Assembly (NCBI GenBank): GCA_905116865.2 | Contig: CAJHNH020004713.1 | Location: 1 to 64,000 of the forward strand | Direction of reading: 5' to 3' | Source of the DNA: Candidula unifasciata | Lineage: Eukaryota > Mollusca > Gastropoda > Stylommatophora > Geomitridae | Length of the DNA: 64,000 bases | Shown here: positions 48,201-51,699 of the stretch, in pieces | Numbering within the stretch: position 1 is the first letter of the stretch | Layout: each line of letters opens with the position of its first letter | Made by a program: the position numbers and the translations under genes | Notes under the pieces: generated by a model | Told to the model about the DNA's origin: nothing | The model's input: only the letters and a program-made list of their open reading frames with translations | The model's database searches: none

Positions 48201-50787
48201 GATGGTCATAACATGTTCCAGTTTCGCTCCTTTCATAACATGGCCGCATATACACAAATTATGATTGTCTTCTTCTGATATGTCTTCTTCTTTTTGGTGA
48301 TATGCTGTCTTCGGGTACTCATCTCTCAAATCAGCTTTTATCTAAAACTAAAAATTACGACTCAAAGATCTTCTGAAGTAACCAGCCTATTCTCAAATTA
48401 TAGGTGAAATAACTATTATAACAATGACAGTATGGGGGCAGTGTGGTGTAAAATGCAAGCCTGTTAAATTTCAACCGAATATATTACTTACCAAATGAAC
48501 TACTGAATGCATGTCCTACTAAACATCCGCTGAATCCAAGTCCCACTAAATGTCTGCTAAATACATGCCCTACTAAATGTATATCCTACTACATGTCCAA
48601 TTAAATGTCCACTGAATGTATGTCCTACTATATGTCCAGTGAATATAAGTCTTACTCCCAATAAATTTATGTCTTTGCTATTTGTGGCTGCGCCAAGGAA
48701 ATATGTTTTTTTTTATCAAGGGGAGGGAATCAGTTATTTCACTTCTCTGTATTTAGTAATTACCTCCCTTCATTTACAAAAATGACACCTAACATTCAAA
48801 ATAAATGTTTATAGGGAAACGGATGCCGCGATAAGGACAACAGCTAGCAGACTTGTTTGTCTGCTCAGTGGTCATAGGTTTCAACCCCAAATTTGGTGTT
48901 TTATTGATATCCTACTCCAAACAAGGAAAATCCACAGGTCATGGGACAGTCTAATATTTTTCAGGGGGGTGGTAGATAGGCTGCATGCAGTCGTGGGACC
49001 TAGGCTGCATTCTCTCGCGGGACGTAGGTGGGTTGAGGTTAGGGACAGATCTACACGTTTGGGGTTGTTAAAAGCATTGGAAAGCCGGGAAACCTAGTTT
49101 TACCACCCTCTAAAATGTTAAACTGTCCTGTGACATCATCTGGGTTAAGATATAAAAGAACCAAAATTTTTTATGAAAAGCTGATCAAGACTCAAAATGT
49201 CTTCTACTTCTTTCTTCCTCTAATTTCTAAAGGTAGATTTTCAGAGAATGAAAACAAGGTGTTTATTTTTAATGAAATTGTAAAAAAGGTCTTTTTTTTT
49301 TTTCAAAAAGAATTTTACAGGAAAGATGGTTTTGAAAGAGTGTTTAAAGGCAAGAGGTTTGATTGTATTAGATAAGATATTCGGTGCAAAGAAATATCTC
49401 TAATAAATTATGTACCCTATATTAAATAACACTGTCACATATGGCTGAATGGCAAGTTATTTAATAAGTATTCAACACTAACAATATAATAATAATAGTC
49501 TTGGGCTATCCTCCGAATAACGGGCCTAAGTCACATGTAAATTACGAACTTCCGGCAACTTAATTTGCGGACTTCCGGCGACTACCGTCACTGCCGAGAG
49601 TATTCCCGGAAGTGCGCAATTGACATGTGACTGAGGCCCTGTTAGGGTGTTTTTTGCAGTTGCCATAATATGTGCCCGTTATTCAGAGGAGAGCCTAGTC
49701 CTGCTATTAGTACTGCTGTTATTATAAGCAAGTTCAGCTAATAAGATAGAGATAAAAGGTAATGAATCCGTCACCAAAGCCACACGAGACGTTTAATACA
49801 GATACAGAAAACCATGGCTACAACCTGGTAAGTGGCGACTACAGTTTCGACAATTTGCAGTCTTTTTGGCAATTTCCGTTATCATGGAAACCATTCGAAA
49901 CTTGTTTGAGAAATGTCAGCTGGGGTTTCGGGATGGGTCCTAATCTCTCATGAAATTTTGTGATTGGTGTGATTTTCACCAGCTATAAACAGCTGAAAAC
50001 GGCGGGAACGGACCCGATTAACAGCGCATGTCTACGACAGCCGGACGTCCTGTTTTTCTGTTACATCAGTTTTATTGAAAATAGCGATAAGTATTCAGAG
50101 TTGGCTTTAGGCTTTAACTGTTACCAGACATGGTAATGCTAGTTATAATTGAATTCTCCGTCCAATTTTACATTTGTGTATAAAATTTCTTTCTTGTCCG
50201 TGGCTATTTAGATTCAAGGTGACATTTTTCCAGGCAATCACTATTATGTGGCTGTGTCTGAGAAAAATTGTCTGCCATCTTGTCCAATGAAAACAAAGCC
50301 AAAACGAAAGTTGCGCAGAGAAAACTTCTTGTTTCTCAGACACAAGTTTTAGCAGCTGTTTTTTACATCTCATCTCCACAAAAACCTACATATCTCAGCT
50401 CAGAAATGACATACAAGGCTAAATGAGGTACCGTTGGAAAGAGATTATTTACAGCTATCTAAAGTACCTATGGTAAGAATGAAACAACAAAAGAAGAAGA
50501 GGCTGCTAATTATTAGCTTTATTTCAATGATGGTTATTACCACTTTCTTATACTAATATACTTGTGAAACTGTCAATAAAACTTGACAGTGACACTGGCT
50601 ACAAAAACATCATACAATTACTATTAGTGATCAATTACATGTTTTAAAACTGTCAGTGTATACGTATTTGCTAACCTTTAAGGCTGTGTTGTGTTTCTAA
50701 ACTTGGTACATCTTCAGGGCTCTTACTATCTTCAGTGGTGATGTCACAAGCAGCATCTTGTGCCCCAACATCTCCACCTGGATCCAT
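1368..50787 (-). CDS. CECR2: CECR2 homologue, chromatin-remodelling regulator with bromodomain (whole gene, spliced)
   Basis: Eighteen exons, listed separately, join in phase into about 12.8 kb of coding sequence (about 4,280 residues; human CECR2 is about 1,480). Order from the N-terminus: the [14 protein letters not shown] block typical of the CECR2 DDT-like region; SLRVEPLG and [12 protein letters not shown], the WHIM-type segment; acidic/basic linker exons; an RS-repeat exon; a giant repeat exon ending in a block equivalent to the CECR2 segment before DFLPEI; a charged coiled coil; the bromodomain; a Ser-rich tail. CECR2 is known to partner ISWI-type ATPases (CERF complex) and act in the nucleus. 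What is seen is the domain order and block similarity; remodeller binding is inferred from the family. Odd points: enormous linker, altered acetyl-lysine pocket, one conserved exon not found, and two compensating frame breaks in the giant exon. Family assignment is firm; the exact N-terminus is less certain. Confidence 0.9.
4534..4750 (-). mobile_element. tRNA-derived SINE (family B)
   Basis: Plus strand shows AGAGGATCGACTTCATTGCA, CCGGGTTTTATCCCTTATGG and ends near GGCTTGACCACTTCATCAAG. On the minus strand the head resembles a tRNA with an A-box-like TGATGAAGTGG and a degraded B box. Related copies at 5.45, 14.86, 15.12 and 41.39 kb. Confidence 0.65.
4800..5040 (+). mobile_element. tRNA-derived SINE (family D), diverged copy
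   Basis: Shares GTTGGTTTTGACAGTGGTAT, AGCAATGGCAAAGTACTAAA and TTGGTTCTGTAACATCTGCA with 14318-14555; its B-box region is degraded. Ends in a T run. Confidence 0.55.
5215..5432 (+). mobile_element. LINE 3' tail fragment ([20 protein letters not shown] type)
   Basis: Translates in pieces as [20 protein letters not shown] and further remnants, the usual TGKxxGxRxRGRxR block at the end of retrotransposon RTs, then a GATGATGATGA-type 3' end. Frames are broken. Confidence 0.55.
5445..5680 (-). mobile_element. tRNA-derived SINE (family B)
   Basis: Same family. Minus-strand head TGGCGAAGTGGTACAACTAT, then CGCGCTTTGGGTTCATTTCA, which fit Pol III A and B boxes. Confidence 0.68.
5812..5906 (-). CDS. 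CECR2: CECR2 homologue exon after the bromodomain
   Basis: [20 protein letters not shown] then [11 protein letters not shown], 95 nt, acceptor AATTTGCAG and donor GTTAGT. It is placed by phase and order; the sequence itself is not a recognised domain. Confidence 0.82.
6000..6272 (-). mobile_element. LINE 3' tail fragment ([23 protein letters not shown] type)
   Basis: On the minus strand it reads [38 protein letters not shown] and [20 protein letters not shown] with a frame break between. This is the typical C-terminus of an RTE-like non-LTR reverse transcriptase. The gene lies in the same direction as CECR2, within an intron. Confidence 0.75.
6273..6305. repeat. (CA)n microsatellite
   Basis: A perfect CA run of about 32 bp next to a LINE tail. 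Confidence 0.9.
6425..7545 (-). mobile_element. Nested or tandem array of AAG-tailed SINE-like element (family A)
   Basis: About six copies of an 84-bp unit (TTTACACCAGYTGTAAACTC then GGTAGACAGTTGTGG) are followed by three longer units of about 160 bp that carry an unrelated block (CCTTTTGGCCAACACATCTG). A full-length 5' part follows at 7370-7545. Each unit starts with a CTTCTTCTTC run, the complement of the element's AAG tail, so the array looks like unequal exchange between tails or repeated insertion into tails. Confidence 0.75.
7556..7850 (-). mobile_element. LINE 3' tail fragment ([18 protein letters not shown] type)
   Basis: The minus strand reads [20 protein letters not shown] and GTGLID, the last residues of an RT tail (compare DRxxWRxxVxxxHCGDGT in such elements). 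Related copies, judged by the shared TCCACAATGAAGGYTGG-like block, are at 18220-18470, 4390-4470 and 57785-57840. Confidence 0.55.
8140..8395 (+). mobile_element. LINE 3' tail fragment ([20 protein letters not shown] type)
   Basis: Reads [40 protein letters not shown] and [10 protein letters not shown] nearly uninterrupted. Standard C-terminal RT block; antisense to CECR2 in an intron. Confidence 0.75.
8909..9102 (-). CDS. CECR2: CECR2 homologue exon: bromodomain helix C and Arg-rich tail
   Basis: [20 protein letters not shown] completes the bromodomain; an Arg-rich segment follows ([32 protein letters not shown]). Acceptor TTGTTTCAG, donor GTTAGT, 194 nt. Human CECR2 also becomes Arg-rich (KREKRRSR) just after its bromodomain. 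Confidence 0.9.
9227..9600 (+). mobile_element. Family A SINE-like copy with long (AAG)n tail
   Basis: Contains AACAGTCTGCATACAAACAA, AAGTTCTGGATCAAGACC and TTTGCTGGAGTTAGCC, partly duplicated, then a perfect AAG run from about 9519 to 9597. A short inverted piece of the same element at 9227-9290 precedes it. Confidence 0.78.
10071..10197 (-). CDS. CECR2: CECR2 homologue exon: bromodomain, PMD motif to helix B and BC loop
   Basis: [30 protein letters not shown] and [12 protein letters not shown]. The PMD motif and the helix-B NC are conserved. The residue that is normally the acetyl-lysine-anchoring Asn (NCRKYN in human CECR2) is His (NCIEYH), codon CAC at 10084-10086. Acceptor GCTACCAG, donor GTAAGT, 127 nt. 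Confidence 0.93.
10425..10700 (-). mobile_element. Family A SINE-like copy
   Basis: Near full length, reversed: starts TTCTTCTTTGCGTACACTGG, passes TGCAGGCTGTTGGTTCCTCG and ends at a run of about 19 C residues (10667-10686), which is also the poly-C place in other copies (7528, 54299 as G). Confidence 0.78.
11651..12344. mobile_element. Putative piggyBac-like MITE (TTAA-flanked)
   Basis: Left end TTAACCCTCTAGAGATGACA, right end GTCTTCAAAGGGTTAA; both have TTAA followed by CCCT as in piggyBac-type ends. A subterminal palindrome-like GGGCCGATCGGTCGGCCC lies near the left end. No coding capacity. Confidence 0.6.
13004..13095 (-). CDS. CECR2: CECR2 homologue exon: bromodomain, helix Z and ZA loop
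   Basis: [20 protein letters not shown] then [10 protein letters not shown]. The WPF shelf motif is intact. The position that is Tyr in most bromodomains (first Tyr of PDYY in BRD4, PNYY in human CECR2) is Phe, as is its neighbour. Acceptor TCATTTCAG and donor GTAAGG. Confidence 0.93.
13738..13787 (-). CDS. CECR2: CECR2 homologue micro-exon leading into the bromodomain
   Basis: Fifty nt giving [16 protein letters not shown], with acceptor CTTACTCAG and donor GTAAGT. It fits the acidic stretch before the bromodomain (human FELDDDFTAMYKVL). Phases on both sides match. Confidence 0.88.
14318..14555 (+). mobile_element. tRNA-derived SINE (family D) with B box
   Basis: TGCCGGGTTCGATCCCAGCT is a good B box, followed by a body TTGGTTTTGACAGTGGTATC then AGCAATGGCAAACTACCTGA. 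A diverged copy with the same body is at 4800-5035. Confidence 0.62.
14600..14699 (-). CDS. CECR2: CECR2 homologue exon: [20 protein letters not shown] block
   Basis: Encodes [20 protein letters not shown] then [12 protein letters not shown]. This is the family block seen in human as KLREERAWLLAQGKELPPEL. Acceptor GACTTTCAG and donor GTGAGT; 100 nt with matching phases. Strong diagnostic evidence for CECR2. Confidence 0.93.
14862..15118 (-). mobile_element. tRNA-derived SINE (family B), first of an inverted pair
   Basis: Minus-strand head TTCATGGCGAAGTGGTCAAG then AAAGGTCATGGGTTCATTCT gives clear A-box and B-box-like motifs; the 3' end is CCGGTGCAGTGAAGTC with GTCGAGAG beyond it on the plus strand. 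Confidence 0.75.
15120..15292 (+). mobile_element. tRNA-derived SINE (family B), second of an inverted pair, head-truncated
   Basis: Carries GAGACTGAGCCATATGGGAT and AAAACCCAGTGCAATGAAGT in the opposite direction from the neighbouring copy; the tRNA head is missing. Confidence 0.65.
15495..15661. mobile_element. hAT-type MITE with perfect 8-bp target duplication
   Basis: Starts CAGAGTTTCCCAAACTTTTC and ends CAGTTTGGGAATCACTG, the typical hAT terminal inverted repeat. TTCTAAAC occurs directly before (15487-15494) and after (15662-15669), the 8-bp target duplication of hAT elements. 167 bp, no coding capacity. Confidence 0.88.
15672..16484. mobile_element. Putative piggyBac-like MITE (TTAA-flanked)
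   Basis: TTAACTCTTTAAAGACG at the left and CTGAAAGAGTTAA at the right give short terminal inverted repeats next to TTAA on both sides, the piggyBac target. No ORF inside. The pairing is inferred from the ends only. Confidence 0.55.
17107..17236 (-). CDS. CECR2: CECR2 homologue exon: charged coiled coil
   Basis: [20 protein letters not shown] followed by [20 protein letters not shown] and ARE: an uninterrupted charged helix. Acceptor GCCTTTCAG, donor GTAATA, 130 nt; the last base joins the next exon to make Glu. Confidence 0.88.
17325..17520 (+). mobile_element. LINE 3' tail fragment ([15 protein letters not shown] type)
   Basis: Plus-strand remnant with [20 protein letters not shown] and [13 protein letters not shown], broken later by stops. 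Confidence 0.6.
18205..18480 (-). mobile_element. LINE 3' tail fragment, related to the copy at 7.6 kb
   Basis: Shares the blocks TCCACAATGCAGGTTGGCTG and TTTTAATGTGGCCAAAATAT with 7590-7800 in the same orientation. Frame destroyed. Confidence 0.5.
18665..19005 (+). mobile_element. LINE 3' tail, same family as the 52-kb copy, broken
   Basis: Contains [20 protein letters not shown] in one frame, followed by a diverged 3' end with CCCTCGACAC and an AAGAAGAAGAAG tail, as in the 51.7-52.4 kb copy. Poly-C and poly-T runs at 18926-18950 interrupt it. Confidence 0.65.
19262..19351 (-). CDS. CECR2: CECR2 homologue exon: start of charged coiled coil
   Basis: [20 protein letters not shown] followed by [10 protein letters not shown], 30 codons, phase 0 both sides, acceptor TATGATCAG and donor GTAAGT. 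It continues directly from ADK at the end of the giant exon. Human CECR2 has a similar Lys/Glu-rich helix between its DFLPEI block and bromodomain. Confidence 0.88.
19545..19890 (-). mobile_element. LINE 3' tail fragment ([20 protein letters not shown] type)
   Basis: Minus strand reads [40 protein letters not shown] and degraded continuation: the F-G-H-I block of a retrotransposon RT tail. Confidence 0.72.
20550..20706 (+). mobile_element. Family A SINE-like copy (3' part)
   Basis: Includes GACAGGCAAGAAACTAACAG, AACCTCAAGTTCTGGATCAG and TTTTTGCTGGAGTTTACAAC, with a short AAGAAGAAG tail. Confidence 0.7.
20855..21096. mobile_element. Putative MITE with TGTAATTTCTATCACAC ends
   Basis: TGTAATTTCTATCACACTTT at the left and its complement AAAGGTGTGATAGAAATTAC at the right enclose about 240 bp without coding sequence. 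The left end, with 45 bp of flank, is repeated at 21612-21678. Confidence 0.55.
21380..21464. repeat. Perfect 24-bp inverted repeat, 37-bp loop
   Basis: CAGTGAATTGTGACTAAAAA plus GCTT at 21380-21403 is repeated as an exact reverse complement at 21441-21464. A related single arm (GTGAACTGTGACTAAAAAGC) occurs at about 16488-16508, so it is probably a transposon end. Confidence 0.8.
21731..29759 (-). CDS. CECR2: CECR2 homologue giant exon (about 8 kb): low-complexity repeat linker
   Basis: An 8,029-nt exon from acceptor AATTTCAG to donor GTGAGT encoding about 2,676 residues rich in Glu, Asp, Ser, Thr and Val. The first about 190 residues are Ser/Arg-rich ([19 protein letters not shown]). Several peptide-repeat arrays follow (listed separately). 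Only the last about 50 residues ([20 protein letters not shown] to [15 protein letters not shown]) match conserved CECR2, equivalent to human WWLLCQTEEEWRQV to EDFLPEI. The reading frame changes near 29182-29185 and back near 25137-25141. The outer parts share a frame and the 4-kb middle is offset by one base, so the exon stays in phase overall. The long uninterrupted frames in this direction, and not the antisense ones, fit the splice sites. Confidence 0.82.
22370..22735 (-). repeat. In-frame peptide repeat 5, about 15 residues ([15 protein letters not shown] type)
   Basis: Seven to eight copies of a 45-nt unit next to repeat 4. They share the END/ESDML core, indicating a unit-length change within one expanding array. 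Confidence 0.85.
22735..23410 (-). repeat. In-frame peptide repeat 4, 13 residues ([13 protein letters not shown] type)
   Basis: About 17 copies of a 39-nt unit. The central copies are nearly identical at the DNA level (TGTGAAACTTCACTTTCCAA on the plus strand), so this part was homogenised recently. The edge copies are diverged and shortened. The repeated T-K-E-S-D pattern is acidic with many possible casein-kinase-2 type sites. Confidence 0.88.
23420..24070 (-). repeat. In-frame peptide repeat 3, 12-14 residues ([12 protein letters not shown] type)
   Basis: About 17-18 imperfect copies of a 36-42-nt unit giving E-V-I-N-Q-T-E-D/N-x-L-(E/G). The unit is related to the following [12 protein letters not shown] array, suggesting a common ancestor unit. 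Confidence 0.85.
25560..25990 (-). repeat. In-frame peptide repeat 2, about 30 residues ([20 protein letters not shown] type)
   Basis: Four to five tandem copies of a unit of about 90 nt encoding [20 protein letters not shown] then [11 protein letters not shown], with high nucleotide identity. The array produces long antisense ORFs that I take as shadows. It is Val/Thr-rich, unlike the acidic arrays further on. Confidence 0.85.
28090..28470 (-). repeat. In-frame peptide repeat 1, about 20 residues ([19 protein letters not shown] type)
   Basis: About seven copies of a 57-63-nt unit in the giant CECR2 exon, spelling variants of [18 protein letters not shown]. Copies differ by a few residues, including one inserted proline pair, so the array is not newly made. 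Unit lengths stay multiples of three, supporting selection for an open frame. Confidence 0.85.
30213..30405 (+). mobile_element. tRNA-derived SINE (family C) with A and B boxes
   Basis: GTGGTAGCACAATGGCTGCT holds an A box and CTTAGGTTCGATTCCAACAC a good B box, spaced as in a tRNA. The body continues CTCCCTGGTCAATTCAGCCT. A full tRNA cloverleaf cannot be drawn, so a SINE and not a tRNA gene. Confidence 0.62.
31055..31295. repeat. Diverged tandem duplication of about 155 bp
   Basis: ACAGTTAACTGAGAGAGCTA with AAGTTCTCATTTCTTAAC at 31064-31115 recurs as ACATTGTTAGTTCAGAGAGC with CAGTTCTCATTTCTTACA from 31217, with other differences. A related GGACACGGATGCCAAG occurs at 30577 and 30966. Confidence 0.55.
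31885..32042 (+). mobile_element. Family A SINE-like copy (3' part)
   Basis: Includes CACACAAAACTCAAGTTCTG and ACAACCAGAGCTTTCTGCCA with an AGAAGAAGAA tail; a short fragment just downstream of the RS exon in minus-strand terms. Confidence 0.68.
32135..32632 (-). CDS. CECR2: CECR2 homologue linker exon: RS-repeat domain
   Basis: 165 residues beginning [19 protein letters not shown], followed by repeated (E)RSRSxSRSQ-type units alternating with KE/EA stretches. This resembles the RS domains of splicing factors. Acceptor TTTTCCAG and donor GTAGGT, 498 nt, phase 2 on both sides, so it could be skipped without breaking the frame. The phases join exactly to both neighbours. Human CECR2 has no such domain that I know of. 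RS domains are normally phosphorylated and drive nuclear-speckle association; whether that holds here is unknown. Confidence 0.75.
33040..33112 (+). mobile_element. Short LINE 3' end with GATGATGATG tail
   Basis: Only the last about 70 bp are left: CATGATTGCCCATGCCAGTC then TGATGATGATGATG, matching the ends at 5380-5425 and 63340-63380. Confidence 0.4.
33345..33650. repeat. Direct duplication of about 150 bp
   Basis: GGCCGAGATTTGTGACAGTC to ACTGTATGATATAGCACATG occurs twice (from about 33350 and from 33491), the second with a small insertion (TATTGTGTGGCAA). It is immediately next to the 33.7-kb hairpin. Confidence 0.8.
33666..33759. repeat. Long hairpin, arms about 44 bp, 4-6 bp loop
   Basis: GGACAGTGCAATAGAACAGA continues through ACACTGAAAGAC, then GAATTA, then the near-perfect reverse complement ending TTTTGCACTGTCC. 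A snap-back or foldback structure, one to three mismatches. Confidence 0.8.
34609..36062. repeat. 27-bp minisatellite (CAGCTGTTAACACTGTCAATCATCAAG type)
   Basis: About 50 units. The left part has a higher-order 53-bp unit with an ACAGTGCAATTATCATG variant; the right part is mostly 27 bp. Because 27 is a multiple of three, long ORFs of nine-residue repeats appear on both strands; they have no splice signals or match and I do not call them genes. Confidence 0.92.
37010..37180 (-). CDS. CECR2: CECR2 homologue linker exon: Asp run and Lys-rich patch
   Basis: Encodes [40 protein letters not shown] and an acidic end. Acceptor CATTTTCAG and donor GTGAGT, 171 nt, phase 2 on both sides. The SPKxKK-type basic stretch is probably a nuclear signal or DNA contact; this is inferred from composition only. 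Confidence 0.8.
37545..38050. repeat. 38-bp minisatellite (CTGTATCTTATGATGAATCC type)
   Basis: About 12-13 imperfect copies of CTGTATCTTATGATGAATCC plus CACCTCATCTCATTTATA in an intron of the CECR2 gene, between the RS-exon side and the acidic linker exons. Confidence 0.88.
38186..38492 (-). mobile_element. Family A SINE-like copy, near full length
   Basis: From CTTCTTCTTCTTCTTC through GTTCACCAGCTGTACACTCT, AATGCAGACTGTTGGTTCCT and CGACTCTTACGACATGCTTT to GGGGCCCCGGAACCCACACG. The best-preserved copy for building a consensus (about 300 bp). A minor ORF of 102 codons spans it but is a repeat artefact. Confidence 0.8.
39168..39428 (-). CDS. CECR2: CECR2 homologue linker exon: basic patch then acidic tract
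   Basis: Opens with [10 protein letters not shown], a likely nuclear localisation signal (human CECR2 has GKRRGRPPKRKK at the equivalent point), then about 75 mostly acidic residues ending VDDEQKEL. Acceptor GAATACAG, donor GTGAGT, 261 nt, phase 2 on both sides. No globular domain is visible. Confidence 0.82.
40708..40829 (-). CDS. CECR2: CECR2 homologue exon: WHIM-type segment
   Basis: Encodes [20 protein letters not shown] then [13 protein letters not shown], nearly identical to the CECR2 sequence containing [26 protein letters not shown]. Acceptor TTTCACCTAG and donor GTAAGT; 122 nt, phase 0 in, phase 2 out. Aromatic residues of the WHIM/WSD-like motif are intact, so the remodeller-associated scaffold appears functional. 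Confidence 0.93.
41385..41560 (-). mobile_element. tRNA-derived SINE (family B), diverged
   Basis: GTCGAGAGGACCGAAATCAC, TTTGATCTTTTATGGCCTAA and GATGATCCCCTCAGAAATCT match other copies; the tRNA head is degraded. Confidence 0.5.
41711..41750 (-). CDS. CECR2: CECR2 homologue small exon ([10 protein letters not shown]), 5' boundary uncertain
   Basis: [13 protein letters not shown] followed by donor GTAATT corresponds to family residues DADDVFDLLK and joins exactly to the next exon at [13 protein letters not shown]. The 5' limit is a weak acceptor (CCTGAAAG). A much better acceptor (TTTCACAATCAG) lies about 27 bases further upstream, but using it puts an in-frame TGA in the exon. Either the weak site is used or a small indel is present. 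The phase fits either a missing upstream exon or a direct join to exon 3. Confidence 0.6.
41751..43439. other. CECR2 intron with no recognised feature
   Basis: I searched here for the conserved segment expected between ARDDI and [10 protein letters not shown] and found nothing in the minus-strand frames. No repeat family is recognised either. Confidence 0.5.
43440..43950. repeat. Degenerate CA-rich microsatellite
   Basis: About 500 bp of CA/CACAGA-type sequence. It gives antisense ORFs rich in Cys and Val that are pure artefacts. Confidence 0.88.
43960..46305. repeat. 23-bp minisatellite (GAGCCTCACAGAATAGAAACCAA type)
   Basis: About 100 units. The right two-thirds are near-identical; the left third is diverged and contains a segment of about 600 bp (from 44022) repeated from 44651 with the loss of about one unit. 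It lies in the CECR2 intron where a conserved exon is missing. Confidence 0.92.
46330..46545 (-). mobile_element. LINE 3' tail fragment ([20 protein letters not shown] type)
   Basis: Minus strand reads [30 protein letters not shown] and SELIES, a recognisable TGKxxxxRxRGRxREKxLDSL tail. I first considered it as the missing CECR2 exon and rejected it. Confidence 0.68.
46651..46757 (-). CDS. CECR2: CECR2 homologue exon 3: DDT-like block, second part
   Basis: Starts [12 protein letters not shown], includes [15 protein letters not shown], and matches the CECR2 segment with LLQGCYQRRDI. Acceptor CTCTCTGCAG and donor GTAAGT are strong. It ends with two bases of a codon. The family segment that should follow (about 50 residues ending near LCDYR) was not found downstream. 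Confidence 0.9.
47199..47287 (-). CDS. CECR2: CECR2 homologue exon 2: DDT-like N-terminal block
   Basis: Encodes [20 protein letters not shown] and then FGFCDFDIE, almost the same as the vertebrate CECR2 N-terminal block. It is flanked by acceptor AAAACAG and donor GTAAGT, and its 89 nt fit the phases of exons 1 and 3. This helical region is the family's signature and is thought to contact the ISWI-type partner (family knowledge, not visible here). Confidence 0.92.
47345..47560 (-). mobile_element. LINE 3' tail fragment ([20 protein letters not shown] type)
   Basis: Minus strand reads [34 protein letters not shown]; the same family as the copies at 8.2 kb and 54.9 kb, which share the ATGCGTCTCCRCAGA-like 3' block. 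Confidence 0.68.
48060..48330 (-). mobile_element. LINE 3' tail fragment ([17 protein letters not shown] type)
   Basis: Minus strand reads [20 protein letters not shown] and, nearer the 3' end, a broken block with TGATCATGCCTCTCCACAAC on the plus strand, also seen at 5380-5395. Confidence 0.55.
49504..49695. mobile_element. MITE with 22-bp terminal inverted repeats
   Basis: Left GGCTATCCTCCGAATAACGG, right CCGTTATTCAGAGGAGAGCC, near-perfect inverted repeats enclosing ACTTCCGG-rich DNA. A related right half is at 52795-52925. Superfamily not identified. Confidence 0.72.
50676..50787 (-). CDS. CECR2: CECR2 homologue exon 1 (coding start)
   Basis: From the ATG (AAAAAATGG context) this gives 37 residues, [10 protein letters not shown] through ETQHSLK, acidic and disordered, plus one base, then a donor GTTAGC. 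The single base joins the next exon to give Glu-Ile-His-Thr-Trp-Trp. Human CECR2 also has a short unconserved N-terminus just before its WWEVPAIAHF block. The frame stays open upstream of the ATG to an acceptor-like TTTTAG at about 50895, so the start could lie further 5'; I chose the first ATG in this exon. Confidence 0.7.
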
Positions 50788-50789
50788 TT

Positions 50790-51120
50790 TTTCTGCGTGC
50801 ACTCGGCACTTGTCAGTCCTCGAGACCTCGATAGTCAGCCCTTGAATGTCGCCAAAATGTTTCAGATTTCCCCAGTTAGGGTGGACCTTTTCTTCCTAAA
50901 ATAAATAACTGCTAGACGCAGGTAAAACGGTGGTGGAGTAACAGATACCAAACATGCATAAGTAAATGACTGCACAATCTTAAAGCCCAAACGTAAAGTA
51001 AAGAACGCAAATAGAACGCTTTAGTGGTTCATTATCGCGATCCGGTAGCTCGGCCATCTTGTTGTATGCCTGTATAACATTGCATTGTGGGTCAGATTCA
51101 ATTCACAAGATGGCTGTTTG
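50790..51120. promoter_or_regulatory. Probable promoter region of the CECR2 gene, possibly bidirectional
   Basis: Just upstream of the first CECR2 exon are two copies of the YY1-like core AAGATGGCYG: on the minus strand at 51051-51061 and on the plus strand at 51106-51116, diverging about 45 bp apart. YY1 sites of this form often overlap start sites of TATA-less housekeeping promoters (general knowledge). The minus-strand ATG in AACAAGATGGCCGAG opens a short frame and could be an alternative start. No CpG-dense island is evident by eye. Confidence 0.4.
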
Positions 51121-51699
51121 GGGGATTGCTGTTTACGATGTCCAAGATATACTTCTTTAATTTTTTCCAACGTGGACCTATTTCTTTAAATATCAAAGAC
51201 GATAATGGATTGATATATTGGTATACCTGTTTATAAACTAACTATGAAGATGTGTATTTTGGTATTTAGATGACTTAATTAAGTGACACGCATTTTTTAG
51301 CGACTTTAGACAACAATTTTCATCACTTCATCTTGACTACTGACTGACTGAAGTAAAAAAAAGTATGTACGTACACTAGGAGACTTACTTTAACGTATTT
51401 TACTACTTTATGCTACAGCTTCTTTCAATTATTGCAGCTACGATCTGATACATAGAAAAGTGCTTTCTTGTGAACAGTGATTTATATATATCACTACTGA
51501 TAGTTTTTGCCCTTAAGGTGTGAATTATGATCTGAAAACAGTGACGTTAATCACAGGTCATCAGACATACAATTATTTTTATTAACACTTTGAGTTTGAG
51601 TCCTAGGTGGTTTAGCATCAGAGAGGGTAGTAATGCATTTTTTTTTTTTTTTTTATTTCACAAGAGTAACAAATTAAAACAGACCATACTAAAGCAAAA

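Larger units (their letters stand above)
47561..50675. other. CECR2 intron 1, mostly without recognised features
   Basis: Apart from the LINE tail at 48.1-48.3 kb and the MITE at 49.5 kb nothing is recognisable. 48480-48670 contains a weak tandem pattern (CCTACTAAATGTCCRCTGAAT-like). The remaining ORFs are short and composition-driven. Confidence 0.5.
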
